Source: Ferribacterium limneticum (GTDB taxonomy: Bacteria > Pseudomonadota > Gammaproteobacteria > Burkholderiales > Rhodocyclaceae). Taken from it: a stretch of 64,000 bases of DNA. Of the stretch, positions 25,651 to 33,382 are shown piece after piece. The stretch's first letter is position 1, and each line of letters begins with the position of its first letter. The notes beneath the pieces are model-generated. The model saw nothing but the letters and a program-made list of their open reading frames with translations. It ran no database searches and had not been told where the DNA came from. The stretch covers positions 3,821,501-3,885,500 of the forward strand of contig NZ_CP075191.1 of assembly GCF_020510625.1 (NCBI RefSeq), read 5' to 3'. The position numbers and the translations under genes are program-made.

Positions 25651-26421
25651 CTATTTTAACAAGCCGCGTGGCTTTCTCGGTGCGTCGGTGAACAGTCGGT
25701 CGTATAGCCAGTTGGGCAGGACGCGTAACAGTTTGGCGACGACGCCCATCTGCCAAGGGATCACGGCATAGCTCGTGCCGCGCGCGATGGTGGCGGCGAA
25801 ACGTTCGGCCGCCCGCTCGACCGGCAGCAGGAACGGCATCCGGTAAGGGTTGATCGCGGTCATCGGCGTTTCGATGTAGCCCGGTGCAATGGTCACCACC
25901 TTGATGCCGCAGGGCCGCATCTCCAGACGCAGGCTTTCCAGATAGGTGATCGCTGCCGCCTTCGAGGCCGAATAAGCCTCCGCCCCCGGCAAACCGCGAA
26001 TACCGGCGACCGAGGCGATACCCACCAAGCGCCGATCACCGCCAACTGCCTTCATGGCCGGAATGAAGGGCGCAAAGGTCGCCGCCATGCCGAAGACGTT
26101 GGTGTCCATGACGCGGCGGAAGATCGCCAGATCTTCCTCGTATTCGGTCAGCGTACCGGCTGAAACCCCGGCATTGGCGATGACGATATGCGGCGCACCG
26201 AAGCGCTGCATGAAATCCGTCGCTGCGTCGTGCAGGGCCGGCGCATCGGTCACATCGAGCGGGTAGCAAGCATGACCGCCACCGAGGCGGGCGTTCAGCC
26301 CATCGAGAAAGTCGGCTCGACGTGCCACCAGCCCCAGGGTAGCGCCCTGTGCGGCGTAGTAAACGGCAAGCGCCTCGCCGATACCCGACGAGGCGCCCGT
26401 GATGAAGACTCTAAGCGTCAA
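25651..26421 (-). CDS. Short-chain dehydrogenase/reductase
   Basis: The 256-residue SDR has the NAD(P)-binding GASSGIGEAL, the structural NAG motif (IANAGVS), the catalytic Ser in GIASVAGIRG and the YSASK motif, so the active site is complete. The C-terminal tail is basic (APRKPRGLLK). The substrate is unknown. The only plausible start is a TTG placed directly after the dsbA TAA with no gap, giving MTLRVFITGASSG. It lies between dsbA and thiS, but nothing in the sequence shows a thiamine role. Confidence 0.87.
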   Translation of the reverse strand: MTLRVFITGASSGIGEALAVYYAAQGATLGLVARRADFLDGLNARLGGGHACYPLDVTDAPALHDAATDFMQRFGAPHIVIANAGVSAGTLTEYEEDLAIFRRVMDTNVFGMAATFAPFIPAMKAVGGDRRLVGIASVAGIRGLPGAEAYSASKAAAITYLESLRLEMRPCGIKVVTIAPGYIETPMTAINPYRMPFLLPVERAAERFAATIARGTSYAVIPWQMGVVAKLLRVLPNWLYDRLFTDAPRKPRGLLK

Positions 26422-27066
26422 TTATTTCTTGCCGGCACCCTTGCCCGACTTTTCGCTGCGCACCTTGGTAATCAAGCTGTCGGCGATAGCCAGGGTTTCA
26501 TTGAAATCCTTGCCGCCGACCAGGAACTTGCCATTGACCGCCAGCGCAGGAACGCCGGTGATCTTGTAGGCCTGCGCCATCTGGTCGCCGCGCTTGACCT
26601 TGCTCATGACACCGAAGGAACTGAAGGTTTCGCCAAACTTCTTGGCATCGACACCCTTCTTGGCCACCCATTCGGTCAGGGCCTTTTCTTCGAACAGATT
26701 CTGACGCTCGACGTGGATGGCCTTGAAGACATCGCTTTCGAGGCGATGCAGGTCACCGGTGATTTCCAGCGTGTAGTACAGCTTGGCGATATTCGCCCAG
26801 GCGGCGCGGCCAAAGGTGATCGGCACCTTCTTAACCACCACGTCGCCCTGTTGCTTGGCCGCCCAGGCGGTCAGCAGTGGATTGAAATCGGCACAGTGCG
26901 GGCAGCCATAGCTAAAGAACTCCAACACTTCGATCTTGCCGGCATCCTCGCTCGGCTGGGCCGGGGAAATCACCGTATAGGGCGCATTCTGGGCCAGCGC
27001 CGGCATGGCGATGGTGGCTCCCAGAGCCAGGACGGCAGCGGCAAAACCACGACGGGAAAACTTCAT
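26422..27066 (-). CDS. dsbA: Thiol:disulfide interchange protein DsbA
   Basis: The 214-residue periplasmic oxidase introduces disulfides into exported proteins. It has a signal peptide (MKFSRRGFAAAVLALGATIAMPALAQ), the thioredoxin-fold active site FFSYGCPHCADF and the cis-Pro loop ITGVPALAVNGK. The C-terminal tail is lysine-rich. AGGAG precedes the ATG. It follows a SPOR-domain gene by 9 bases, an arrangement seen in other betaproteobacteria. Likely clients here include pilin-assembly proteins. Confidence 0.95.
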   Translation of the reverse strand: MKFSRRGFAAAVLALGATIAMPALAQNAPYTVISPAQPSEDAGKIEVLEFFSYGCPHCADFNPLLTAWAAKQQGDVVVKKVPITFGRAAWANIAKLYYTLEITGDLHRLESDVFKAIHVERQNLFEEKALTEWVAKKGVDAKKFGETFSSFGVMSKVKRGDQMAQAYKITGVPALAVNGKFLVGGKDFNETLAIADSLITKVRSEKSGKGAGKK

Positions 27067-27075
27067 TCGCTACTC

Positions 27076-27693
27076 CTATTTGGACAGTTGAGCTTCAATG
27101 CCGGATTTGGCAAGCTCGGCACGTACTTTGTTCAATTCATCGATCTTCGTGTAGGGGCCAACCCGAACGCGATAGAAGGTCTTGTCCTGAATCATCACCT
27201 GCTGGACAACGGCCTCAATACCCATAAACGCAAGCTTGGCCTTTTGGTTGTCAGCATCCTGCGCCGTGCTGAACGAACCGGCCTGCAGGAAGAGCGGGGT
27301 CTTCGATTCCTTGGCCTCTTCCTTCTTGTCCTCTTTTTTCGGCTCTTCTTTCTTTGCCTCGTCCTTCTTGGCATCCGGCTTGGGCGTCTTGTCCGGCACC
27401 GCATCCGCCTTGCCTGGCAGGATGTCGTAGAACTGGAAGCGCTTTTCCGGAATCGGATCGCCCGGCTTGCCCGGCAAGGCCAAAGGCTGGCCAGGCTGTC
27501 CGTTGGCACCTTCGGCCCTGGCCGGCGGCTGCGCTCTTTCGACAAAGGGCAAGGGTGACTTGTTCATATACCAGACCACCCCGGCCGCAACCCCGACACC
27601 GAGCACCAGGCCGATGAACATGCCGATCAGCGTACCGCCCCCGGACTTCTTTTTCGCCGGGGTGCTCTTGCGGGATTTCATATCGCGACTCAT
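27076..27693 (-). CDS. SPOR-domain membrane protein (FtsN-like)
   Basis: The 205-residue bitopic protein has a short basic cytoplasmic tail (KSRKSTPAKKKSGGG), one transmembrane helix (about 22-43) and a long periplasmic linker. The linker is Pro-rich, then Lys/Glu-rich (about 108-130, KKDEAKKEEPKKEDKKEE). A C-terminal SPOR domain (about 132-205, FLQAGSFSTAQDADN ... YRVRVGPY) binds denuded septal peptidoglycan. The architecture is that of FtsN but weakly conserved outside SPOR. The ATG at 27693 has GGAAAA upstream; a TTG one codon earlier is less likely. It follows argS by 9 bases. Confidence 0.9.
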   Translation of the reverse strand: MSRDMKSRKSTPAKKKSGGGTLIGMFIGLVLGVGVAAGVVWYMNKSPLPFVERAQPPARAEGANGQPGQPLALPGKPGDPIPEKRFQFYDILPGKADAVPDKTPKPDAKKDEAKKEEPKKEDKKEEAKESKTPLFLQAGSFSTAQDADNQKAKLAFMGIEAVVQQVMIQDKTFYRVRVGPYTKIDELNKVRAELAKSGIEAQLSK

Positions 27694-27702
27694 CAATTTT
27701 CC

Positions 27703-29466
27703 TTACATCGAATCCGGGCAGCTGACACCAAGGATCGTCATGCCATTGCGGATCGTCTGGCGCACTGCAGCAGCCAGCGCCACCCGGGCATCGCGCAGGG
27801 GGGCATCATCAACCAGCATGCGCTCGGCGTTGTACCAGCCGTGGAACTCGCCGGCCAGATCCTTCAGGTAGAAGGCGATCAGGTGGGGCGCCAATTCGCG
27901 GGCAGCACCATCGATGACGTCACGGAATTCAGCCAGCTTGCTGGCAATGGCCAGTTCGCGCGGATTGTCGAGCAGTGCCAGATTGGCCTCGGCCAAAGTA
28001 GCCAGATCGCCGCCCCACTGGTTGATCACCGAGCAGACGCGGGCATGGGCGTACTGGATGTAATAGACCGGATTCTCGTTGGTCTGGCTCTTGGCCAGAT
28101 CGAGGTCGAAATCGAGGTGCTGGTCGGACTTGCGCAACGCATAGAAGAAACGGCAGGCATCGTTGCCGACTTCACCGCGCAGTTCGCGCAGGGTGACAAA
28201 CTCGCCGGAGCGCGTCGACATCGAAGCCTTCTGGCCATTGCGGTAAAGCACGGCGAACTGGACCAGCGCCACTTGCAGCTTGCTCGCATCCAGCCCCAGG
28301 GCGGTAATCGCCCCATTGACGCGGGAAATATAGCCGTGGTGATCGGCGCCCCAGATGTTGATGACCTTGTCGAAACCGCGCTCGAACTTGTTCAGGTGGT
28401 AGGCAATGTCGGAGGCGAAATAGGTGTAGAGGCCGTTCTCGCGCTGGACGACACGGTCCTTCTCGTCGCCGAAAGTCGTCGACTTGAACCAGCGGGCGCC
28501 GTTCTGCACGTACAGGTGGCCGTTTTTTTCCAGCAGATCGACGCAACGGGCGACCAGGCCAGTATCGAACAATGCCTGCTCGGAGAACCAGACGTCGAAA
28601 TGGACGCCAAACTCTTCCAGATCGTCGCGGCCGTCCGCCAGTTGCTCGGACAAGGCATGCTGATGCACATAAGTCCAGTCCGGGCCGAGCAATACCTTGG
28701 CATTGGCGATCAAGGCATCGAGGTGCAGGTCGCGCTGGCGTTTGGCTTCATCGTCGGCACGCTCCGCTTCAGGCAAGCCGGGCGTCCCGGCCAGCACATC
28801 GGCAGCCGGGCGAACGAATTTGGCGCCGTGCGCCGCCGTCATCTGCTTGGCCATGTCGCGCACATAGTCGCCCTGATAGGCATTGGGCAGGAAGGGCACA
28901 GCGATGCCGTGCTGCTCCAGGTAGCGCAACCAGGTCGACAGACCGAGGATGTCCATCTGACGACCAGCGTCATTGACGTAATACTCGCGAGTCACGTCCC
29001 AGCCGGCGAAAGTCAGCAGACTGGACAGCGAAGCGCCGTAAGCGGCGCCGCGACCGTGGCCGACATGCAGCGGACCGGTCGGATTGGCCGACACGAACTC
29101 GACTTGCACTTTTTGCCAGCCGCCCTGATTCGAGCGGCCAAAATTATCGCCTTCGGCCAGCACGGCCTTGACGACATCGGTCTTGAAGCCGGCATCGAGC
29201 GTGAAATTGATGAAGCCAGCCCCGGCCACTTCGGCCTTGGTCACCAGCCTGGAGGGCGGCAACTCAGCCAGCAGCTGATTGGCGATTTCGCGCGGGTTCT
29301 TCTTCAGCGCCTTGGCCAATTGCATGGCCAGGTTGGTCGCGAAGTCGCCATGGGTTGGATCGCGCGGACGCTCGAGGTGAATGGGGGTATCGGTTGCAGC
29401 AGGTGCAACGCTGGCCAGCGCCTGTTGCAACAGGGCTGTCAGCTGGGTTTTGACGTCTTGGGCCAT
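27703..29466 (-). CDS. argS: Arginyl-tRNA synthetase
   Basis: The 587-residue class I synthetase charges tRNA-Arg. It has the N-terminal Add1 domain (about 1-105), the HIGH-equivalent PLHVGHGRGAAYG, and a diverged KMSKS region (QKASMSTRSGEFVTL), which is normal for many ArgS. The C-terminal DALR anticodon domain ends AAAVRQTIRNGMTILGVSCPDSM. The ATG at 29466 is preferred over a start 38 codons upstream that would precede the candidate promoter. Confidence 0.96.
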   Translation of the reverse strand: MAQDVKTQLTALLQQALASVAPAATDTPIHLERPRDPTHGDFATNLAMQLAKALKKNPREIANQLLAELPPSRLVTKAEVAGAGFINFTLDAGFKTDVVKAVLAEGDNFGRSNQGGWQKVQVEFVSANPTGPLHVGHGRGAAYGASLSSLLTFAGWDVTREYYVNDAGRQMDILGLSTWLRYLEQHGIAVPFLPNAYQGDYVRDMAKQMTAAHGAKFVRPAADVLAGTPGLPEAERADDEAKRQRDLHLDALIANAKVLLGPDWTYVHQHALSEQLADGRDDLEEFGVHFDVWFSEQALFDTGLVARCVDLLEKNGHLYVQNGARWFKSTTFGDEKDRVVQRENGLYTYFASDIAYHLNKFERGFDKVINIWGADHHGYISRVNGAITALGLDASKLQVALVQFAVLYRNGQKASMSTRSGEFVTLRELRGEVGNDACRFFYALRKSDQHLDFDLDLAKSQTNENPVYYIQYAHARVCSVINQWGGDLATLAEANLALLDNPRELAIASKLAEFRDVIDGAARELAPHLIAFYLKDLAGEFHGWYNAERMLVDDAPLRDARVALAAAVRQTIRNGMTILGVSCPDSM

Positions 29467-29496
29467 TGATTTGCGGCAGAAAAATCCAAAACGGCG

Positions 29497-29502
29497 ATTA
29501 TA
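29497..29502 (-). promoter_or_regulatory. Candidate -10 element of argS
   Basis: On the minus strand the six bases read TATAAT, a perfect -10 hexamer, about 30 bases before the argS ATG. No good -35 is seen at 16-18 bases (GCAGAC at best). It lies in the 122-base gap after the glycosylase gene, so argS may have its own start site. Confidence 0.4.
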
Positions 29503-29588
29503 CGCTGTCGATGCCCGCGGTCTGCTTCGTAATTGGCAAGACCGGAGCAAAGCACAGCCCCCTCGCCAATGGCGACGCAAGGCGGCAA

Positions 29589-30098
29589 TCAGCGACCGGC
29601 CGGCGCAACAATGACCGACCAGGCGGCCAGCTTCTCCGCATAGCCGCGGGCCGCGTGTGCCGGACTGGTCGAGGGCAGGCGAAGCAAACGCAAAGCCTTG
29701 TCACCCAAGACAGGAAGCACATGACGACGAAAGCTCGTCTCGGCCGTTCCGCCGTTGAAAAAGACACTTTCTATGCAGGGATGAGCCGCAAAAAATGTCG
29801 GAAAATCATTGGCGCAAATCGAACTATTGACGATGTCGGAATCCAGGCTGCCATAGCGCTCGCACGCGGAGATCACATCCCACAGGGCAATTCCGGCAGC
29901 CTGCAGCTTTTCCAGACGCTGGGCATAAGGCAAGGCCGGCCCGGCCCCGATCAGATCACCGATGATTCGCCAGAAGGCATTCCGCTCATTGGCGTAATAC
30001 TGCCCGGCCCGCAACGAGGCTTCGCCCGGCATGCTGCCAAGTATCAAAATTTTGGCGTCGCCATCGGCGACCGGCGGAAAGCCCTGAATCAACGACAT
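29589..30098 (-). CDS. DNA-deoxyinosine (hypoxanthine) glycosylase, UDG family 6
   Basis: The 169-residue protein has the family 6 uracil-DNA-glycosylase motifs: ILILGSMPGEASLRAGQYYA near residue 20, the NAFWRIIGDLIG segment, and the late LPSTSPAHA motif that replaces the HPS motif of other families. Family 6 enzymes excise hypoxanthine from deaminated adenine rather than uracil. Together with RdgB at 17555 it provides two layers against inosine: pool cleaning and DNA repair. It is 18 bases after the diguanylate cyclase gene on the same strand. Confidence 0.87.
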   Translation of the reverse strand: MSLIQGFPPVADGDAKILILGSMPGEASLRAGQYYANERNAFWRIIGDLIGAGPALPYAQRLEKLQAAGIALWDVISACERYGSLDSDIVNSSICANDFPTFFAAHPCIESVFFNGGTAETSFRRHVLPVLGDKALRLLRLPSTSPAHAARGYAEKLAAWSVIVAPAGR

Positions 30099-30116
30099 TT
30101 GTGACTTGAGGCGCGA

Positions 30117-31691
30117 TCAGCCGCCCATCACTCGGTTCTTGCCGGCCCGCTTGGCCAGATACATGGCCTGATCGGCCCGCCGGATCGCATCGGCACCGGT
30201 TTCTTCGGGCGCCAGCTGGGCCACCCCGGCGCTGAAAGTGATCAGTATCTTTTCCTTGCCCGAGAGGTAAAAGGAACGGGTGAGTTCGCGCTGCAAACGG
30301 GTCATCGCCTCAATACCCTGTTCAAGGGTCGTATCCGGCATCAGGACGACGAATTCCTCGCCGCCGTAACGCGCCAGCGTATCGCTCGGCCGCATGTTGC
30401 TCCGGGTCACATCTGCCAGATGGACCAGGGCGCCATCGCCGGCATCGTGACCGAGTCGGTCGTTAAGTTTCTTGAAATTGTCGATATCGAGCAGGCTGAT
30501 CGACAGGGGCAAATCCTTGCGCCGCACACTGGAAACTTCCCGGAGCAGGGCTTCTTCCAGCCCCTTGCGGTTCAAGGCGCTGGTCAAGGGGTCATGGCGA
30601 GCCAGGGCGCTGGCGCTATCCAACTCCTGATGCAACTGCATCAGTTCCGCCTCGGTGATCAGCACCTTGTCCTGCAGGGCTTTCAACTGTTCGCGGGAGA
30701 GGGCCGTTTCCTCGGCCATCGCATGCGTCGCATTGATCACATCATTGAGCAAGGGCCTCAGATCCTCAAGGCTTGAAACCAGCTCAATCTGTCGGGCACT
30801 TTCCTCGATGCGCCCCTCGAACTCGCTGCTCGACCGGTTCATGCTCGCCAGTCGCTCAATGAACTCGGCCAGCATCTGGCGCATTTCAGCCTGCGCCTCG
30901 ACGGAACGCGACTTGGCTCGCCCTTGTCGGTCCATGACATCGCGCAGACGGCGCTCCATCTCATCCAGATGACGCAAGGTCAGCGGTGGAGCAATCGCCG
31001 ACAGAAGGCCATCGACCTGCCCTTTGAGCCAGCTGTCATCGACGCTGAGCTCGCCGATATTGGCGATGATCAAATTCAGGAGCTTGAGCAAGGCCGCCTT
31101 GATCTCGACCTGCTCTTCGGCCGCCGCACACACCTGGTAAGCCAGATTGGCCAGAAGCGCCTGAACGGAAGGCACTTCGACCGTCGGCTGCTTGAGCAAC
31201 AAGACCAATTCACCAGCCATTTCGACAACACGCGAATTGTCCTCCCCCAGCGCCGGCAACACGCCTTCGACAAGACGGGCGAGTTTGCCGGCAAACTCGC
31301 CGGGCAAGCTTGCCGCTGGCGAGGCAGCCGGCCCGTCGGATGGCGAGGCAAGACCGGCCTGAGCAAAAGTGTTCAAGGCGTCGGTGACACACTGCCAGCT
31401 ACGCCGGCCAATTGCCGAATCGAGCAGATCCAGCGACTGCTGTTGCCGCTCATTGCGGGGCACCAACTGAGTCGCCAGATGGCGCAAGGGCACTTCCGGA
31501 AAAGGCAGGATATTCGGGATGCCGACAATCTCGTTGTAGCACGCCTGATAGTTGGCAGGCGTCGGCTGCAAGTGACGAACAGCAAGTCGCTTCAGCGCTT
31601 CCCGCGCAATATCTGAGGGCTGTTTTGGGTCTTTCATGGACGCAATCAATGACTTCGGGTAACGAGACATGGCACCGGCTGAGTCGGTCAT
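30117..31691 (-). CDS. GGDEF diguanylate cyclase
   Basis: This protein of up to 524 residues makes cyclic di-GMP. The C-terminal GGDEF domain (about 360-522) has the intact active site RYGGEEF near residue 442 and a product-inhibition I-site RPSD five residues before it. The N-terminal 340 residues are helical with coiled-coil stretches (QMLAEFIERLASMNRSS, LQDKVLITEAELMQLHQEL) and no recognised sensor or membrane helix, so it is cytoplasmic. Starts at 31691, 31670 and 31637 are all possible and none has a clear ribosome site. It diverges from ubiB. Confidence 0.9.
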   Translation of the reverse strand: MTDSAGAMSRYPKSLIASMKDPKQPSDIAREALKRLAVRHLQPTPANYQACYNEIVGIPNILPFPEVPLRHLATQLVPRNERQQQSLDLLDSAIGRRSWQCVTDALNTFAQAGLASPSDGPAASPAASLPGEFAGKLARLVEGVLPALGEDNSRVVEMAGELVLLLKQPTVEVPSVQALLANLAYQVCAAAEEQVEIKAALLKLLNLIIANIGELSVDDSWLKGQVDGLLSAIAPPLTLRHLDEMERRLRDVMDRQGRAKSRSVEAQAEMRQMLAEFIERLASMNRSSSEFEGRIEESARQIELVSSLEDLRPLLNDVINATHAMAEETALSREQLKALQDKVLITEAELMQLHQELDSASALARHDPLTSALNRKGLEEALLREVSSVRRKDLPLSISLLDIDNFKKLNDRLGHDAGDGALVHLADVTRSNMRPSDTLARYGGEEFVVLMPDTTLEQGIEAMTRLQRELTRSFYLSGKEKILITFSAGVAQLAPEETGADAIRRADQAMYLAKRAGKNRVMGG

Positions 31692-31857
31692 TCAGTTTAT
31701 CGCATTGCAACACCCGACTTGCAAGATAGTTTGCTGCGAATTTCGCCCCCGGCCCGCCGACGACCCACAGCCCCAAATCGCCGGGCCGCAACCCGCGTTG
31801 GCGTGTTAACATGCTCGTTTAGCTTTGCTGCCCGGCCCGGCCGGCGTTTACCGTCCA

Positions 31858-33378
31858 ATGCGCATCCTCCGCCTGCTCAAGATCGCCTCTGTCGCCAGCC
31901 GTTTCGGCCTGGACGAGATGGTGCTCGAACACGAGCCAAGTGGCCGCCTCGTGCGCATCGCCAACGCCCTGCAATTCTGGCGCGACCTGTCTACACCACG
32001 TGCCGTCCGCCTGCGCCTCGCCCTCGAATCGCTGGGCCCGATCTTCGTCAAGTTCGGCCAGGTGCTGTCTACCCGACGCGACCTGATGCCGCCCGACATT
32101 GCCGACGAATTGGCCCGCCTGCAGGATCGCGTTCCGCCCTTCGACTCGGCACTGGCCCTGGCCGAGATCGAAAAGGCCTATGGCCGCCCGGCCAGCGAAG
32201 TCTTTGCCGAATTCGACGCGACCCCGATCGCCTCCGCTTCGATCGCCCAGGTCCATTTCGCCAAGCTGCGCGAAGAGGATGGCGGCCATGAAGTCGCCGT
32301 CAAGATCCTGCGCCCCAACATGCTGTCGGTCATCGAGCACGATCTGGCGCTGATGGACAACTTGGCCATGCTGCTCGAAAAGCTGTGGTCCGATGGCAAG
32401 CGCCTGAAACCGCGCGAAGTGGTGGCCGAATTTGCCAAATACCTGCGCGACGAGCTCGACCTGATGCGCGAAGCGGCCAACGCCTCGCAACTGCGCCGCA
32501 ATTTCACCGACTCGACATTGCTGATCGTTCCCGAAGTGCATTGGGATTTCTGCACCTCGACCGTGATGGTCATGGAACGGATGAAGGGTGTGCCGATTTC
32601 GCAGATCGACCGTCTGCGCAATGAAGGCATCGACCTCAAGAAGCTCTCAGAAGCCGGCGTCGAAATCTTCTTCACGCAGGTCTTCCGCGACGGTTTCTTC
32701 CACGCCGACATGCACCCGGGCAACATCTTCGTCGCCGCCGATGGCCGCTATATCGCGCTCGATTTCGGCATCGTCGGCACGCTGACCGACTCCGACAAGA
32801 ACTACCTGGCCCAGAATTTCCTGGCCTTCTTCCGCCGCGACTACAAGCGCGTTGCCGAGGCCCACATCGAATCCGGCTGGGCGCCGAAGGATACGCGGGT
32901 CGACGAGTTCGAAGCCGCCATCCGCTCCGTCTGCGAACCGATCTTCGACCGGCCGCTGAAAGACATCTCCTTCGGCAAGATCCTGCTCCGCCTGTTCCAG
33001 ACCTCGCGTCGCTTCAACGTCGAGATTCAGCCGCAACTGGTCATGCTGCAGAAAACCCTGCTCAACATCGAGGGCCTCGGCCGCCAGCTCGACCCCGAAC
33101 TCGATCTGTGGAAGACCGCCAAACCCTTCCTCGAACGCTGGATGAGCGAGCAGATCGGCTGGCGCGGACTGATCAAGACCTTCAAACAGGAAGCGCCCTA
33201 TCTGGCGCGCACCATTCCACAACTGCCGCGCCTCGTCCATCAGGCGCTGTCCAACCCGACCAAGGCTGACCTGCAACCTCAACTCGCCCAACTGATCGCC
33301 GCCCAGCATCAGCAGAATCGCTGGCTGGCCATTATCGCCCTGCTGCTCGCCCTGCTCGTCGGCGCGCTGTTCGCCTGA
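31858..33378 (+). CDS. ubiB: UbiB, ABC1-family atypical kinase for ubiquinone biosynthesis
   Basis: The 506-residue protein shows the UbiB hallmarks: the KxGQ motif in VKFGQVLSTRRD, the alanine-rich nucleotide loop ASASIAQVHFA, VKILRPN, the catalytic HADMHPGNIF and the metal site LDFGIVG. Two hydrophobic C-terminal segments end in LAIIALLLALLVGALFA, fitting a membrane anchor. UbiB is needed for ubiquinone synthesis, probably as an ATPase that extracts lipid intermediates. The ATG at 31858 lacks a strong Shine-Dalgarno, and a TTG 11 codons upstream is possible. A helicase gene follows after 4 bases. Confidence 0.93.
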   Translation: MRILRLLKIASVASRFGLDEMVLEHEPSGRLVRIANALQFWRDLSTPRAVRLRLALESLGPIFVKFGQVLSTRRDLMPPDIADELARLQDRVPPFDSALALAEIEKAYGRPASEVFAEFDATPIASASIAQVHFAKLREEDGGHEVAVKILRPNMLSVIEHDLALMDNLAMLLEKLWSDGKRLKPREVVAEFAKYLRDELDLMREAANASQLRRNFTDSTLLIVPEVHWDFCTSTVMVMERMKGVPISQIDRLRNEGIDLKKLSEAGVEIFFTQVFRDGFFHADMHPGNIFVAADGRYIALDFGIVGTLTDSDKNYLAQNFLAFFRRDYKRVAEAHIESGWAPKDTRVDEFEAAIRSVCEPIFDRPLKDISFGKILLRLFQTSRRFNVEIQPQLVMLQKTLLNIEGLGRQLDPELDLWKTAKPFLERWMSEQIGWRGLIKTFKQEAPYLARTIPQLPRLVHQALSNPTKADLQPQLAQLIAAQHQQNRWLAIIALLLALLVGALFA

Positions 33379-33382
33379 CCCG

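Noticed and set aside
25443..25660. TPP riboswitch upstream of the thiamine genes
   Set aside because: thiS follows the preceding gene after 4 bases and no thi-box core is seen in the thiS-thiG gap.
27841..29469. 542-codon open frame antisense to argS
   Set aside because: It mirrors the argS frame through third-position GC bias; no motif or ribosome site supports it.
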